From assembly GCA_905212085.1 (NCBI GenBank), contig CAJMDF010000025.1, positions 1 to 28,012 of the forward strand: 28,012 nt of DNA, given 5' to 3'. A program made the position numbers and the translations under genes. The notes under the pieces are model-generated. The model worked only from the letters and a program-made list of their open reading frames with translations, was not told where the DNA came from and did no database searches. Source of the stretch: an uncultured Clostridium sp. Its GTDB lineage: Bacteria > Cyanobacteriota > Vampirovibrionia > Gastranaerophilales > Gastranaerophilaceae. This document shows, piece by piece, positions 1-8,261 of the stretch. Within the stretch, counting starts at the first letter, position 1. Every line of letters begins with the position of its first letter.

Positions 1-1
1 A

Positions 2-448
2 AAATCTAATTATGTATTTAAACAAAACGGATTTGTATTTATTGTCTTGGACGGGGCTAAAGAAGTAATTCCAGGTTCTAACGGATTTTATAAAGATAAT
101 ACTCTTAGTTGGTTAGATAAACAATTAAAAAAATATAAAAATGATCCTGTAATTATTTTTCAACACTTTCCAATTATTATGACAAAAGAAAGACCTACAC
201 ATACTGTTTACCAAAAAGAAAAATATTTAGATATTTTAGATAAACACGATAATGTAGTCTCAATAATTGCAGGACATCTTCATATAAATGATGAAGTGAT
301 GAGAAATGGTGTATATCACATTACATCACCAACTTTACTAAGTACACCTCCTGTATATAAAATAATTACGGTTTCTACAACAAAAGGCTTTTCCCCTATG
401 ATTTATACAGAACTTAAAGAAGTAGAAATGCCTAAATCACAAGAATAA
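2..448 (+). CDS. Calcineurin-like metallophosphoesterase, 3' part
   Basis: The reading frame is open from the left edge of the window, so the N-terminal half of the gene lies outside it. The visible 148 residues hold the C-terminal metal-binding part of the metallophosphatase fold: a QHFP motif (metal-binding His of the third conserved block) followed by AGHLH (the GHxH block). Strands and short loops after GHLH fit the end of the fold. Members of this superfamily hydrolyse phosphoesters with a two-metal centre; the substrate cannot be read from this fragment. A TTG at 47 could be mistaken for a start, but the frame continues upstream with fold-like sequence, so I treat it as internal. A promoter for the next gene begins right after the stop. 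Confidence 0.8.
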   Translation, partial: KSNYVFKQNGFVFIVLDGAKEVIPGSNGFYKDNTLSWLDKQLKKYKNDPVIIFQHFPIIMTKERPTHTVYQKEKYLDILDKHDNVVSIIAGHLHINDEVMRNGVYHITSPTLLSTPPVYKIITVSTTKGFSPMIYTELKEVEMPKSQE

Positions 449-450
449 GA

Positions 451-479
451 TTGCATTTTTTTATAAAAAATATTATAAT
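451..479 (+). promoter_or_regulatory. Sigma-70-type promoter of the CNNM/CorC gene
   Basis: TTGCAT at 451-456, a 17-base spacer, and TATAAT at 474-479. Expected transcription start is about 486, leaving a short leader with the AAGGAAAA ribosome site before the ATG at 516. Read by eye; no start mapping. Confidence 0.6.
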
Positions 480-515
480 TACACTAAAACAGAAGTAAGA
501 AGGAAAAAATATATA

Positions 516-1886
516 ATGGATGGTTCGGGTAATACAATATTCAATTTGTTTGTAATAGCATTTTTGTTATTTTCAAACGGTTTTTTCGTTGCGTCAGAAT
601 TTGCAATGGTAAAAGTTAGAAAAACAAGAATTGAGCAATTAGTAAATGAAGGTAATTATAATGCCTCGATAGCTATGGAAGCTCTCAAAGATTTAGATAA
701 ATTCATAGCAGCAGTACAACTAGGCGTTACAATATCAAGTATCGGTCTAGGTTGGGTTGGAGAAGGCACTTTAGCACATATTATCGAACCAATTTTCGCA
801 TTTTTACCAGGTATCAGCCAAAATATTGCAACTCACACAATGTCTGTATCTATTGCATTTGCATTGATTACATTTTTCCACGTTGTATTAGGGGAACTAA
901 TACCAAAATCAATTGCTTTGGAATACACAGAAAAAACAGCTCTATGGGTTGCTCGTCCAATGCAAGTTTTAACTTTTATATTTAATCCTTTCATTTGGTT
1001 GCTTAACGGATTTGGAAATTTTGTATTAAAACTTTTAAATATTCCACACTCACATAAAGGCTCATTAGTACATTCAACAGAAGAATTAGACATGCTTGTA
1101 AATGCAAGCTATGACGGCGGTGTATTAAATGAAACAGAAAAAGATATGTTGCACAACGTATTCAAATTTTCTGATTTGACAGCAAAACAAGTTATGGTCC
1201 CAAGAACTGATATGGTATGTATTCCAAGCAACATGCCTATGGAAGAATTAAATAAATTAGCTGCAGAAAGTCAATATACAAGATATCCTGTATATGATGA
1301 AGATATCGACCACATAATAGGTTTAGTTCACGTTAAAGACTTATATTCTTTATCTATAAAAGACCAAACTTGTCCTATTTCTAATATTTTAAGAGATGTA
1401 TTATTAGTCCCTGAAACAATTACAATGGACAATTTGGTTTTAGAATTTAAAAAACGCAAAGGGCAAATGGCAATTGTAGTCGATGAATTTGGTGGCACAT
1501 CAGGTCTTGTAACTTTGGAAGATGTCATCGAAGAAATATTCGGAGATGTACAAGATGAATTTGACGAAGAAGAAGAACAAGAAGAAGAAATTATTGAAGT
1601 CGCTCCTAACACTTACGTTGCTAATGCAATGATGAGATTAGATGAATTTGCTGAATACTTTCAAATTAATGAAAAAGAAATTGACGATGATGATATTGAT
1701 ACAATAGGCGGACTTGTTGTAAAACTTTTAGGACGTCTTGCAGAAGTAAATGATAAAGTTGAATTAAATAATCTTATATTTGTCGTAAAAGAAGTAGATG
1801 GTGCAAGAATTACCAAACTTGAAATTGTAAAAACAGAACAAAAACAAGAAGAAGAAAATTCAGAACAAGCAAAACAACAAGATTAG
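516..1886 (+). CDS. CNNM/CorC (TlyC, HlyC) family membrane protein
   Basis: The 456-residue protein has the full family layout. A DUF21 membrane domain (about residues 8-195) has several hydrophobic helices and the GELIPKS signature near 126-132. A CBS pair follows (about 220-345) with VMVPRTDM at its start and VVDEFGGTSGLVTLEDV near its end. An acidic linker comes next, then a CorC_HlyC domain (about 365-440). The C-terminal tail is Gln/Glu rich. Family members are linked to Mg2+ or other cation transport at the inner membrane and bind adenine nucleotides through the CBS pair. The old name haemolysin is historical and does not imply toxin activity. The start is supported by AAGGAAAA about 10 bases upstream and by its own promoter. 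It stands alone, with 124 bases before the sigma factor gene. Confidence 0.9.
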   Translation: MDGSGNTIFNLFVIAFLLFSNGFFVASEFAMVKVRKTRIEQLVNEGNYNASIAMEALKDLDKFIAAVQLGVTISSIGLGWVGEGTLAHIIEPIFAFLPGISQNIATHTMSVSIAFALITFFHVVLGELIPKSIALEYTEKTALWVARPMQVLTFIFNPFIWLLNGFGNFVLKLLNIPHSHKGSLVHSTEELDMLVNASYDGGVLNETEKDMLHNVFKFSDLTAKQVMVPRTDMVCIPSNMPMEELNKLAAESQYTRYPVYDEDIDHIIGLVHVKDLYSLSIKDQTCPISNILRDVLLVPETITMDNLVLEFKKRKGQMAIVVDEFGGTSGLVTLEDVIEEIFGDVQDEFDEEEEQEEEIIEVAPNTYVANAMMRLDEFAEYFQINEKEIDDDDIDTIGGLVVKLLGRLAEVNDKVELNNLIFVVKEVDGARITKLEIVKTEQKQEEENSEQAKQQD

Positions 1887-2010
1887 AGCATGGAAATTAC
1901 ACCACAAACTTTAGTAAATTAAAGACAATTCCTCTTTTTAAATGATGTAGTTAAACTTATATTGTATAGAATAGATATGTAAGATATTTGAACAATATTT
2001 GGGAAGTTTA

Positions 2011-2838
2011 ATGAGCCAAAGTTTTGATTTTACATCATACAATAATATAAAACGACTTACGGAGGAAGAACTTGCAAATTTATGGCAAGAATATCTGCGT
2101 GATAAAACAAACAAAACCGCCCGTGACTCTTTAATTGTGCAATATATTTATTTAATCAGATATGTTGTAGGCAGAGTAAAAGTTACATTACCTGCGACAA
2201 TTTCGATTGAAGATATTGCAGGTTACGGTGTAGAAGGTCTTATAAATGCGATTGAAAGATATTCACCTCAGAAAAATACAAGATTTGAAACTTATGCACT
2301 TATCAGAATAAGGGGCTCCATATTAGACAGAATTCGTTCTCAAGACTTTTTACCAAGAAGCGTAAGAAAAAAAATCAAAGATATAAAAAATGCACAAGAG
2401 CAGCTTAAACAAGAACTTGGACGAATGCCGACAACAAATGAAGTAGCTACTTTCTTGGATATGGATCCTGAAAAAGTTACACAAATTCTATCTGAAGATA
2501 CAACAATGACGTCTTTATACGACAAAAAAGGCTCCTCTGATGACAGTGTTGAAATTATAGATACTATCCAAGATACAAATAAACTAAATCCTCAAGAACA
2601 GGCTGAAGAACAAAACGTTAAACAAGAATTAGAAAAAGCACTAAGAAGACTGCCTGAAAGAGAAAGAATTATAATGGTCTTATACTATCAAGAAAATATG
2701 ACCCTCAAAGAAATAGGACAAACAATCAATATGTCTGAATCAAGAGTTTGTCAATTACATGCACAAGCGATTATGAAATTGAAAAATATCCTTAGCGAAA
2801 CAAGAACTTCAAGATTACAAAAAAGTATTATCGCCTAG
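2011..2838 (+). CDS. RNA polymerase sigma factor, FliA/WhiG (SigF-like) family
   Basis: A 275-residue alternative sigma factor. Sigma-2 lies at about residues 38-108 (IEDIAGYGVEGLINAIERY, then FETYALIRIRGSILDRIR). Sigma-3 lies at about 116-165 (PRSVRKKIKDI, GRMPTTNEVATFL). Sigma-4 lies at about 205-262, with the helix-turn-helix TLKEIGQTINMSESRVCQLH. Region 1.1 is absent, as expected for this group. I chose ATG 2011 over the in-frame TTG at 1999 because GGGAAG lies just before it. In flagellated bacteria the family drives late flagellar genes, and in cyanobacteria the related SigF controls pili and motility. No flagellar gene is in this window, so the target set is unknown. Its last 11 bases overlap the convergent OmpA-like gene. 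Confidence 0.9.
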   Translation: MSQSFDFTSYNNIKRLTEEELANLWQEYLRDKTNKTARDSLIVQYIYLIRYVVGRVKVTLPATISIEDIAGYGVEGLINAIERYSPQKNTRFETYALIRIRGSILDRIRSQDFLPRSVRKKIKDIKNAQEQLKQELGRMPTTNEVATFLDMDPEKVTQILSEDTTMTSLYDKKGSSDDSVEIIDTIQDTNKLNPQEQAEEQNVKQELEKALRRLPERERIIMVLYYQENMTLKEIGQTINMSESRVCQLHAQAIMKLKNILSETRTSRLQKSIIA

Positions 2839-3412
2839 CTTCATATTCAAGAATTACAAAATCAACGCGATTATTTATTTTCCTATTATTATAGCTGTAT
2901 TTAAGGCTTTCTTTATCAATACTGTCTAAACCTTCAGTAGGTTCAACATTTCCTCTGAAAGGCATATATTGTCCATACCCTAATGCAAATAATTGGGAAG
3001 AAGGCAAAGCACCGCATGTAATCATATACTCTACAATATTATCAGATCTTTCCAAAGATAATTCCCAATTTTCATCATCATAACTGTTTTCCTCCGTATG
3101 ATTTTCAACAACACAGTAATTCGGCAATTGTTTTAACAACAAAATTATTGTATCCAATAAACATAGAGAACTTTCTTTTATTCTTGCTTCTCCTTCATTA
3201 AAAAAACAATCTTCACTAATACTTACAATCAAACCTCTTGGAACTTTAGTAAAAATTATATCTTCTTTTTCCACAGGTAAATATTCTCTGAACATCTTAT
3301 CCAATCTATCAACATTCGGTTGATAAGACAGAGAAATATCGACAACGGGATTTGAAAAACCGGTGCAAAACAATAATATTAAAATTAAAAGAAATAAATA
3401 TAATTTTTTCAA
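2828..3412 (-). CDS. Exported OmpA/MotB C-terminal-like protein
   Basis: 194 residues. The N-terminal hydrophobic stretch (KKLYLFLLILILLF) is a signal peptide or anchor; the following Cys is not in a good lipobox. The rest resembles the peptidoglycan-binding OmpA C-terminal domain: GLIVSISEDCFFNEGEARI (beta strand plus loop), a central helix, ERSDNIVEYMITCGALPSSQL, GYGQYMPF, and a closing NNRKINNRVDFVI that matches the usual NRRVEF-type end. It probably tethers to the cell wall from the periplasm. The start is TTG: the nearby ATG is in another frame, and AGAGG lies about 10 bases before the TTG. A long hairpin covers that ribosome site. The 3' end overlaps the sigma factor gene by 11 bases on the other strand. 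Confidence 0.7.
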   Translation of the reverse strand: MKKLYLFLLILILLFCTGFSNPVVDISLSYQPNVDRLDKMFREYLPVEKEDIIFTKVPRGLIVSISEDCFFNEGEARIKESSLCLLDTIILLLKQLPNYCVVENHTEENSYDDENWELSLERSDNIVEYMITCGALPSSQLFALGYGQYMPFRGNVEPTEGLDSIDKESLKYSYNNRKINNRVDFVILEYEARR

Positions 3413-3417
3413 CGCAC

Positions 3418-3458
3418 ATATGCCTCTTGAATATTATTTCCGATATTCAAGAGCATAT
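3418..3458 (-). repeat. Inverted repeat over the ribosome site of the OmpA-like gene
   Basis: ATATGCCTCTTGAATAT at 3418-3434 pairs with ATATTCAAGAGCATAT at 3443-3458: 16 pairs, one bulged base, an 8-base loop. There is no T run on either side, so it is not a typical terminator. It sits between the M16-like gene and the OmpA-like start, and its arm contains the AGAGG of the latter. Confidence 0.7.
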
Positions 3459-3474
3459 CTATTAGCTTATTTGG

Positions 3475-4689
3475 TTACGGCTTTAAGACAGTTAATACAT
3501 ATATGTCATTAAAATATTTATTAGCACAATTTATAATATCTTGCGGTGTAACTTTCTTAATCTTTTCAACAGCTTTTTTATGGAAATCATAACCAAATCC
3601 CATTACTCCGTAATGAGCCAGCCAATGTGCCTGTTGGGAATTAGTTTCACTGATAAAAGCCCATTTCCCGAATATATTATTTTTAGCATTTTCTAATTCT
3701 TCTTCACTTACAAGATTATTCTTTATCTTTTGAATTTCTTCTTCAAAACCTTTTAAAGAAGTTTCAATATTATTCGGTTCTGTAGCAATATAAATTGAAA
3801 AATTCGCAGATAATCTTGCAACATCATAAGCACTTCTTACTACATATGCCAAACCTTTTTTATCTCTTAATTCCAAGAATAATCGTGAAGATAGTCCGCT
3901 TGCACCCAAAATAATATTTAATAAAGAAATAGCTGCAAAATCTTCACTGTCGGCAGAAGATACTGTCCAACCTTTTAAAATATGAGCCTGATTTAAATCA
4001 TCTTGAATTACTTCAACGTTTTTCATTTCTTTAAGAATTGGTCTGGACAACTCAGGTAATACCTCAATAGATTTCTTAATATCACCTAAATGCTTTTGTA
4101 ATAGATTATTTACATAATCAAAATCTAAATCACCAACAAATGCACAAACTTTTTTACTGTTCTCAACGATTTCATCATATGCATTAATCACATCTTCTTT
4201 TTTTAATTTAGGCAAATTTTCAAGAATTACAGTATTCGTAAACCCGTAATTATGCCCTGAATAAATATTCTTATAATAACTATCAATAATTTTTGCTCGA
4301 GGAGAATCTAATTCTGCGACTATTTCACCTTGAAGTTTTGTACGTTCCTTTTCAAATTCTTCAAAAGTTGTATTTTTAACAATATCTGTAAATATTTCAA
4401 GAGCTTTTTCAAAATCCTCATTTAAACATACAAATTTAAATTTTACATAATCCAATTTTAATTCTGCAGAAAAATCAATAGCATATTTATCTAATTCTTC
4501 AGATAACTGCTGAGCTGTCCTGGATTTTGTTCCCTGCATAAACAATCTTACCATCAAAGAATATACACCTGGCATAGGTGATGGTTTGTTTAATGAAAAA
4601 TTCAAATAAAAAGCAACCCTTGGAGTATCAGGATTTCTTTTATAAGCAAATTCTATATTATTATTGAGTTTCGTAATTTTAGTATCCAT
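3475..4689 (-). CDS. M16-family peptidase homologue lacking the zinc motif
   Basis: 404 residues, the usual length for a two-domain M16B protein (PqqF/MPP-like). The fold signatures are present: the N-terminal strand, FMQGTKSRTAQQLSEELD after the motif region, KERTKLQGEIVAELDSPRAK, and in the C-terminal half RLFLELRDKKGLAYVVRSAY, which carries the conserved Arg/Tyr region. The zinc-binding HxxEH that should stand just before the QGT segment is replaced by S44-L-M-V47-R48, so both His and the Glu are missing. This is the pattern of the non-catalytic partner in M16 pairs. No active partner is adjacent. The start has a good GAGGAG ribosome site. There is no signal peptide. Confidence 0.85.
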   Translation of the reverse strand: MDTKITKLNNNIEFAYKRNPDTPRVAFYLNFSLNKPSPMPGVYSLMVRLFMQGTKSRTAQQLSEELDKYAIDFSAELKLDYVKFKFVCLNEDFEKALEIFTDIVKNTTFEEFEKERTKLQGEIVAELDSPRAKIIDSYYKNIYSGHNYGFTNTVILENLPKLKKEDVINAYDEIVENSKKVCAFVGDLDFDYVNNLLQKHLGDIKKSIEVLPELSRPILKEMKNVEVIQDDLNQAHILKGWTVSSADSEDFAAISLLNIILGASGLSSRLFLELRDKKGLAYVVRSAYDVARLSANFSIYIATEPNNIETSLKGFEEEIQKIKNNLVSEEELENAKNNIFGKWAFISETNSQQAHWLAHYGVMGFGYDFHKKAVEKIKKVTPQDIINCANKYFNDIYVLTVLKP

Positions 4690-4751
4690 ATAATCTCTCC
4701 TCTTAGGTGAATTTTAGCATAATATATGATAAAACACAAATACGATTTTTT

Positions 4752-4760
4752 TGATATAAT
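4752..4760 (+). promoter_or_regulatory. Extended -10 promoter of tmk
   Basis: TGATATAAT gives the TGn extension plus a perfect TATAAT at 4755-4760. The expected start is about 4767, followed by AGAGG and the ATG at 4779. No clear -35, as is usual for extended -10 promoters. Confidence 0.5.
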
Positions 4761-4778
4761 TAAATAAAGAGGTCAAAA

Positions 4779-5396
4779 ATGGGAAAAGGATTATTTATAA
4801 CATTTGAGGGAGCTGACGGTTGTGGAAAAACCACACAAATGGAATTATTAGCAGAATATTTAAAGGATAACGGGAAAGAAGTACTTCTCACACGAGAACC
4901 GGGAGGCAAAGGTCTTGGCGAAAAAGTAAGAGAAATTCTATTAAATTATAACGGCCCTGTATCTGACAGATGCGAATCTTTCCTATTTTTAGCAGATAGA
5001 GCACAAAATATTGATATTATTGTAAATCCTGCAGTTTCTCAGGGAAAAATTGTACTATGCGACAGACACATTGATTCTACAGTAGCATACCAAGGATACG
5101 GCAGAGGGCTTGATATTGAAAGGATTAACAAATTAAATGATATTGCAACAAACGGCAAAAAACCTGATTTAACATTTGTATTTGATATCGATGTAGAAAC
5201 CTCAATGAAAAGAGTCGGGAAAGAAAAAGACAGAATGGAAAGTGCCGGAATAGATTTTCATAATAGAGTTCGCAAAGGCTATCTTGAACTTGCCAAACAA
5301 GAGCCTCAAAGGATTAAAGTACTTGATGCCACTAAAACAATTGAAGAAATACATAATAGTGTTGTAAATATTTTAAAAGATTTTTTAGATAAATAG
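4779..5396 (+). CDS. tmk: Thymidylate kinase
   Basis: 205 residues, normal for bacterial dTMP kinase, which phosphorylates dTMP to dTDP in DNA precursor synthesis. Visible motifs: P-loop GADGCGKTT at about 11-19, TREPGG at 38-43 (substrate loop), D95-R96-H97 followed by IDSTVAYQGYGRG (the DRx motif, here with His in place of the usual Tyr/Phe), and a LID with KEKDRMESAG. The P-loop has no Arg, which places it with the E. coli-like type. AGAGG lies upstream of ATG. It is divergent from the M16-like gene, with about 90 bases between. Confidence 0.95.
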   Translation: MGKGLFITFEGADGCGKTTQMELLAEYLKDNGKEVLLTREPGGKGLGEKVREILLNYNGPVSDRCESFLFLADRAQNIDIIVNPAVSQGKIVLCDRHIDSTVAYQGYGRGLDIERINKLNDIATNGKKPDLTFVFDIDVETSMKRVGKEKDRMESAGIDFHNRVRKGYLELAKQEPQRIKVLDATKTIEEIHNSVVNILKDFLDK

Positions 5397-5451
5397 CAAA
5401 AAAAAATTTTATGCGCTTTAATACCATAGATAAAAATTTTAAGGCGCTTAT

Positions 5452-5973
5452 ATGAGTACACAAATTACACCTTCAATGACATATTATCAACCTAATCCTG
5501 CAGCTGCCCGCAAAAGAAAAATTGGAGCTACTATGGCAGGAGCTCTTATTGGGATGAATGCATATTATTTACCTGTAAATAAAGATACATTTATACAAAG
5601 AGCTTTTGATATTACAAAAACTCAGACTCAATCTCAAATTGCAACTCTTGCAAAAATTGCAAAAGAAGTAGATAAAAAAGCTGTCTCAACAGAAAGTAAA
5701 ATGATTTTACAAGAAATGGGGCTTACTGAAAATGTAAGCAATATAACTCAAAAATGTATAGATCTTGATAAAAAAATTACAGATAAAGCAGCCGTAAAAA
5801 ATTTAAAAGATAATTTTGCAAATAATTTTGACACATTTAAAAAGCAGCCAAGCTTAATGGAAAACACTTGTAATGAAGCATTCAGAAGTGTTAGAAAAAC
5901 AAAACTTTATTGGGGTTTAGGCATAGGTGCTGCAATAGGTCTTGCATTAGGAATGCTAAGTAGTAGAGAATAA
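5452..5973 (+). CDS. Uncharacterised helical protein with C-terminal membrane segment
   Basis: 173 residues. I do not recognise a named family. A short Ser/Thr/Tyr-rich N-terminus (MTYYQPN at residues 9-15) is followed by a basic patch and a Gly/Ala segment (IGATMAGALIGMNAYYLPV). A long amphipathic helical region rich in Lys, Gln and Ala comes next, and finally a Gly-rich hydrophobic segment at about 154-170 (YWGLGIGAAIGLALGML) ending SSRE. The general plan resembles the two proteins at 25555-26705. AAGG about 7 bases before ATG is a weak ribosome site. It ends base to base with the convergent DUF429-like gene (stops at 5971-5973 and 5974-5976). Confidence 0.65.
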   Translation: MSTQITPSMTYYQPNPAAARKRKIGATMAGALIGMNAYYLPVNKDTFIQRAFDITKTQTQSQIATLAKIAKEVDKKAVSTESKMILQEMGLTENVSNITQKCIDLDKKITDKAAVKNLKDNFANNFDTFKKQPSLMENTCNEAFRSVRKTKLYWGLGIGAAIGLALGMLSSRE

Positions 5974-6597
5974 TTATACCGCAAGCATTTTCGGATTACT
6001 AATTACATCTATCACATTAGCATCTCTAAAATGAGATAAAACTTTTATATTTTCAGGATTTTTTGCATTTTCTTTTGCCAAAATTGCCCCGACAATTGCC
6101 TCTAATTGGGACATAGGCATCATATTCAAAGGCAAATCAATATGCCATTCATTTTTCAAAGTTTGCTGTAAAAATTTACAATCAGCAGGAGACCTTTCTT
6201 TGTAACAAGAATTCAAATGCAGGCTCTGTCGTGTCAAATACAGCTCAAATCTATTAATTTCAATACCTTTTTCCATTAAAGATTTAAAATACTCACAGCC
6301 TCTTGTAGAATATCTTTGAGTCCAGCCTTCTCTATTCGGAATAAGAGGATTAGTTGCAACCATTTGGTAAGGTTTCCCTAATATCCTCCATTTCCCGTTA
6401 AGCATTGTCCTATCCCATACAAGAGATACACAAATTTTAGAATATTTTAATGACGGATAATTGTCAAAAAAGAACATAACATCGTTCATTGTGTATAATT
6501 TATCCACAAGAATTAAATTGTTATCCTCATCTAAAATGGCAATACCACTATCCATTCCTGATGATGCTGCAAGCGATAAGCCCACATAATAGTTCAT
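5974..6597 (-). CDS. DUF429-like predicted RNase H-fold protein
   Basis: 207 residues. The N-terminus (YYVGLSLAASSGMDSGIAILD) has the two-strand start typical of the RNase H-like fold. It is followed by a strand with VSLVWDR and a late helix SQLEAIVGAILAKE, the arrangement seen in DUF429 proteins (predicted nucleases, function not settled). The assignment rests on pattern recognition only. The start has a strong AAGGAG ribosome site, 12 bases after the stop of map, so it is probably the last gene of an adk-map-DUF429 unit. Confidence 0.55.
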   Translation of the reverse strand: MNYYVGLSLAASSGMDSGIAILDEDNNLILVDKLYTMNDVMFFFDNYPSLKYSKICVSLVWDRTMLNGKWRILGKPYQMVATNPLIPNREGWTQRYSTRGCEYFKSLMEKGIEINRFELYLTRQSLHLNSCYKERSPADCKFLQQTLKNEWHIDLPLNMMPMSQLEAIVGAILAKENAKNPENIKVLSHFRDANVIDVISNPKMLAV

Positions 6598-6609
6598 AAA
6601 TAACTCTCC

Positions 6610-7362
6610 TTACGCCAATAATTGGGTAATTATTAAAGGTTCATCGTCAGTTACAAGTACCGTATGTTCAAAATGAGCAGAAGGCATATTATCGCTTGTG
6701 CTCACTGTCCATTCATCATCTGCCACTACAACATCATCTCCGCCTAAATTTAACATTGGCTCAATTGCAATTGCGTAACCTTGTTTTAATAATGTTCTGT
6801 CACCGACTTTGTAATTAAACAAGAATGGTTCTTCATGCATTTCATGACCGACACCATGACCACCATATTGACGAACTATACCTAATTTTTCTCTTAATGC
6901 AACAGCTTCTACAGCTCCTGAGACATCATCAAGAACATTCCCTGCTTTCATTTGAGCAATACCTGCAAAAAGAGCTTCTTCTGTTGCTTTCAAAAGTCTT
7001 TGACATTCATCACTTACTTTCCCTACAGGATAAGTCCAAGCACCGTCACCAACCATTCCTGCATAAGTAGCACCGACATCAATACTAATGATATCGCCTT
7101 CTTTTACTTTTACATTTTCATTAGGAATTCCATGTACTACCTGCTCATTAATAGACGCACAAATAGCCCCAGGGAAACCATGATAGCCAAGAAATGTCGG
7201 AACAGCTCTTTCTTTTCGAATAATATCATGAGCAATACTATCTAATTCTTTTGTACTTATGCCGGGTTCAATTACCTCTCTCATCTTTTGATGAACTAAA
7301 GCTACGATATGCCCAGCATGACGCATTCTTTTAATTTCATCACGTGATTTTCTATGAATCAT
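6610..7362 (-). CDS. map: Methionine aminopeptidase, type I
   Basis: 250 residues, normal length for the type Ia enzyme that removes the initiator Met from new proteins. The metal ligands are all present: D95 (SIDVGA), D106 (GDGAW), H169 (GGHGVGHEMHE), E201 (IAIEPM) and E232 (HFEHT), and H77 in NEQVVHGIP matches the substrate-binding His. No clear ribosome site precedes ATG 7362. It follows adk on the same strand with a 110-base spacer that contains a hairpin. adk-map is the conserved pair from the end of the spc ribosomal operon, here separated from secY. Confidence 0.97.
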   Translation of the reverse strand: MIHRKSRDEIKRMRHAGHIVALVHQKMREVIEPGISTKELDSIAHDIIRKERAVPTFLGYHGFPGAICASINEQVVHGIPNENVKVKEGDIISIDVGATYAGMVGDGAWTYPVGKVSDECQRLLKATEEALFAGIAQMKAGNVLDDVSGAVEAVALREKLGIVRQYGGHGVGHEMHEEPFLFNYKVGDRTLLKQGYAIAIEPMLNLGGDDVVVADDEWTVSTSDNMPSAHFEHTVLVTDDEPLIITQLLA

Positions 7363-7402
7363 AATTCTATTTACGAGAGCTTATAATATTTATTATTTAT
7401 AT

Positions 7403-7441
7403 AGAGGGACTTTCAGTATAATTTAAACTAACCGTCCCTCT
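7403..7441 (-). repeat. Hairpin in the adk-map spacer
   Basis: AGAGGGAC at 7403-7410 and GTCCCTCT at 7434-7441 form an 8-base-pair perfect stem with a 23-base AT-rich loop. No T run follows on the map strand, so it is not a standard terminator. The loop contains TATACT on the minus strand. Confidence 0.6.
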
Positions 7442-7472
7442 GTATATTTTATAAACTTTCGCACCTTTCCTT

Positions 7473-8132
7473 TTATTTTATAACTTGTAACAATCTTTCC
7501 CAAACTTCATCAATTGATCCGTTTGCATCAATAGATTTCAAAACACCTTTTTTAGTGTAATAATCAATTAACGGAGCTGTTTCTTTATTGTATGTATCAA
7601 ATCTTGATTGAGCAACTTCTCTTGTATCATCTTTACGTTGAGTAAGTTCTGCACCATCTTTATCACAATGACCTGCAACTTTTGGAGGCTTAAATTCTAA
7701 GTTATAAATTTCTCCGCAAACAGGACAAGAACGACGATTTACAATTCTTTCAACAAGAATGCTTGTATCAATATCAAAGTATACTGCAATAAATTTAGTA
7801 TCAATACCATTATCAATTTCCGCATTCATTTTTTCAAGTTCTTCAGCCTGTTCAACACTTCTTGGGAAACCGTCTAAAATATAGCCGTTTTTGCAATCAT
7901 CTTGAGATAATCTGTTTTTAATAATTCTTGTAACTAATTCAACAGGAACTAATTGACCTTTATCAATATAAGCTTTAGCTTCTTTCCCTGCTTCTGTTTC
8001 CCCTTTGATTTCAGCTCTCAAAAGTGAGCCTGTATCAACGTGCGGGAAATGTAAGTGTTCAGCTAGTTTGTTTGTTTGTGTTCCTTTACCGCAAGCTGGC
8101 GGTCCTAAAAAAATTAATTCTTTTTTTGTCAT
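7473..8132 (-). CDS. adk: Adenylate kinase, long form with zinc-type LID
   Basis: 219 residues. It interconverts ATP+AMP and 2 ADP. The P-loop is GPPACGKGTQ at 10-19 (AC replaces the usual GA). DGFPR is at 87-91. The long LID (about 130-168) carries C136-PV-C139 and C156-DK-D159, the CCCD set that binds structural zinc in many Gram-positive-type enzymes. The C-terminal Arg residues of the catalytic site are in DDTREV and QSRF. A weak AGAGAG lies about 7 bases before ATG. A bidirectional terminator separates it from gyrB upstream. Confidence 0.97.
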   Translation of the reverse strand: MTKKELIFLGPPACGKGTQTNKLAEHLHFPHVDTGSLLRAEIKGETEAGKEAKAYIDKGQLVPVELVTRIIKNRLSQDDCKNGYILDGFPRSVEQAEELEKMNAEIDNGIDTKFIAVYFDIDTSILVERIVNRRSCPVCGEIYNLEFKPPKVAGHCDKDGAELTQRKDDTREVAQSRFDTYNKETAPLIDYYTKKGVLKSIDANGSIDEVWERLLQVIK

Positions 8133-8196
8133 TTTAAATCTCTCTTTCGTCTAACTTATGTAATAATATTACATCAAGAAAAAATTATATTCAAAT

Positions 8197-8222
8197 AAAA
8201 AAGCCCAATAAAGGGCTTTTTT
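8197..8222 (-). terminator. Bidirectional Rho-independent terminator after gyrB
   Basis: AAAAAAGCCC (8197-8206), loop AATAAA, GGGCTTTTTT (8213-8222): a 10-base-pair stem with a T run on either strand. It lies 40 bases past the gyrB stop and upstream of adk. Confidence 0.9.
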
Positions 8223-8261
8223 ATATAAAAATTCATCTAATACCTAAGAAACTTCTACATT

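Noticed and set aside
6825..7245. Open frames on the plus strand, one His-rich (HAFHDRHHDHH)
   Set aside because: They lie fully inside map on the opposite strand. The His run is the antisense of the conserved GHGVGHEMHE region. No ribosome site.
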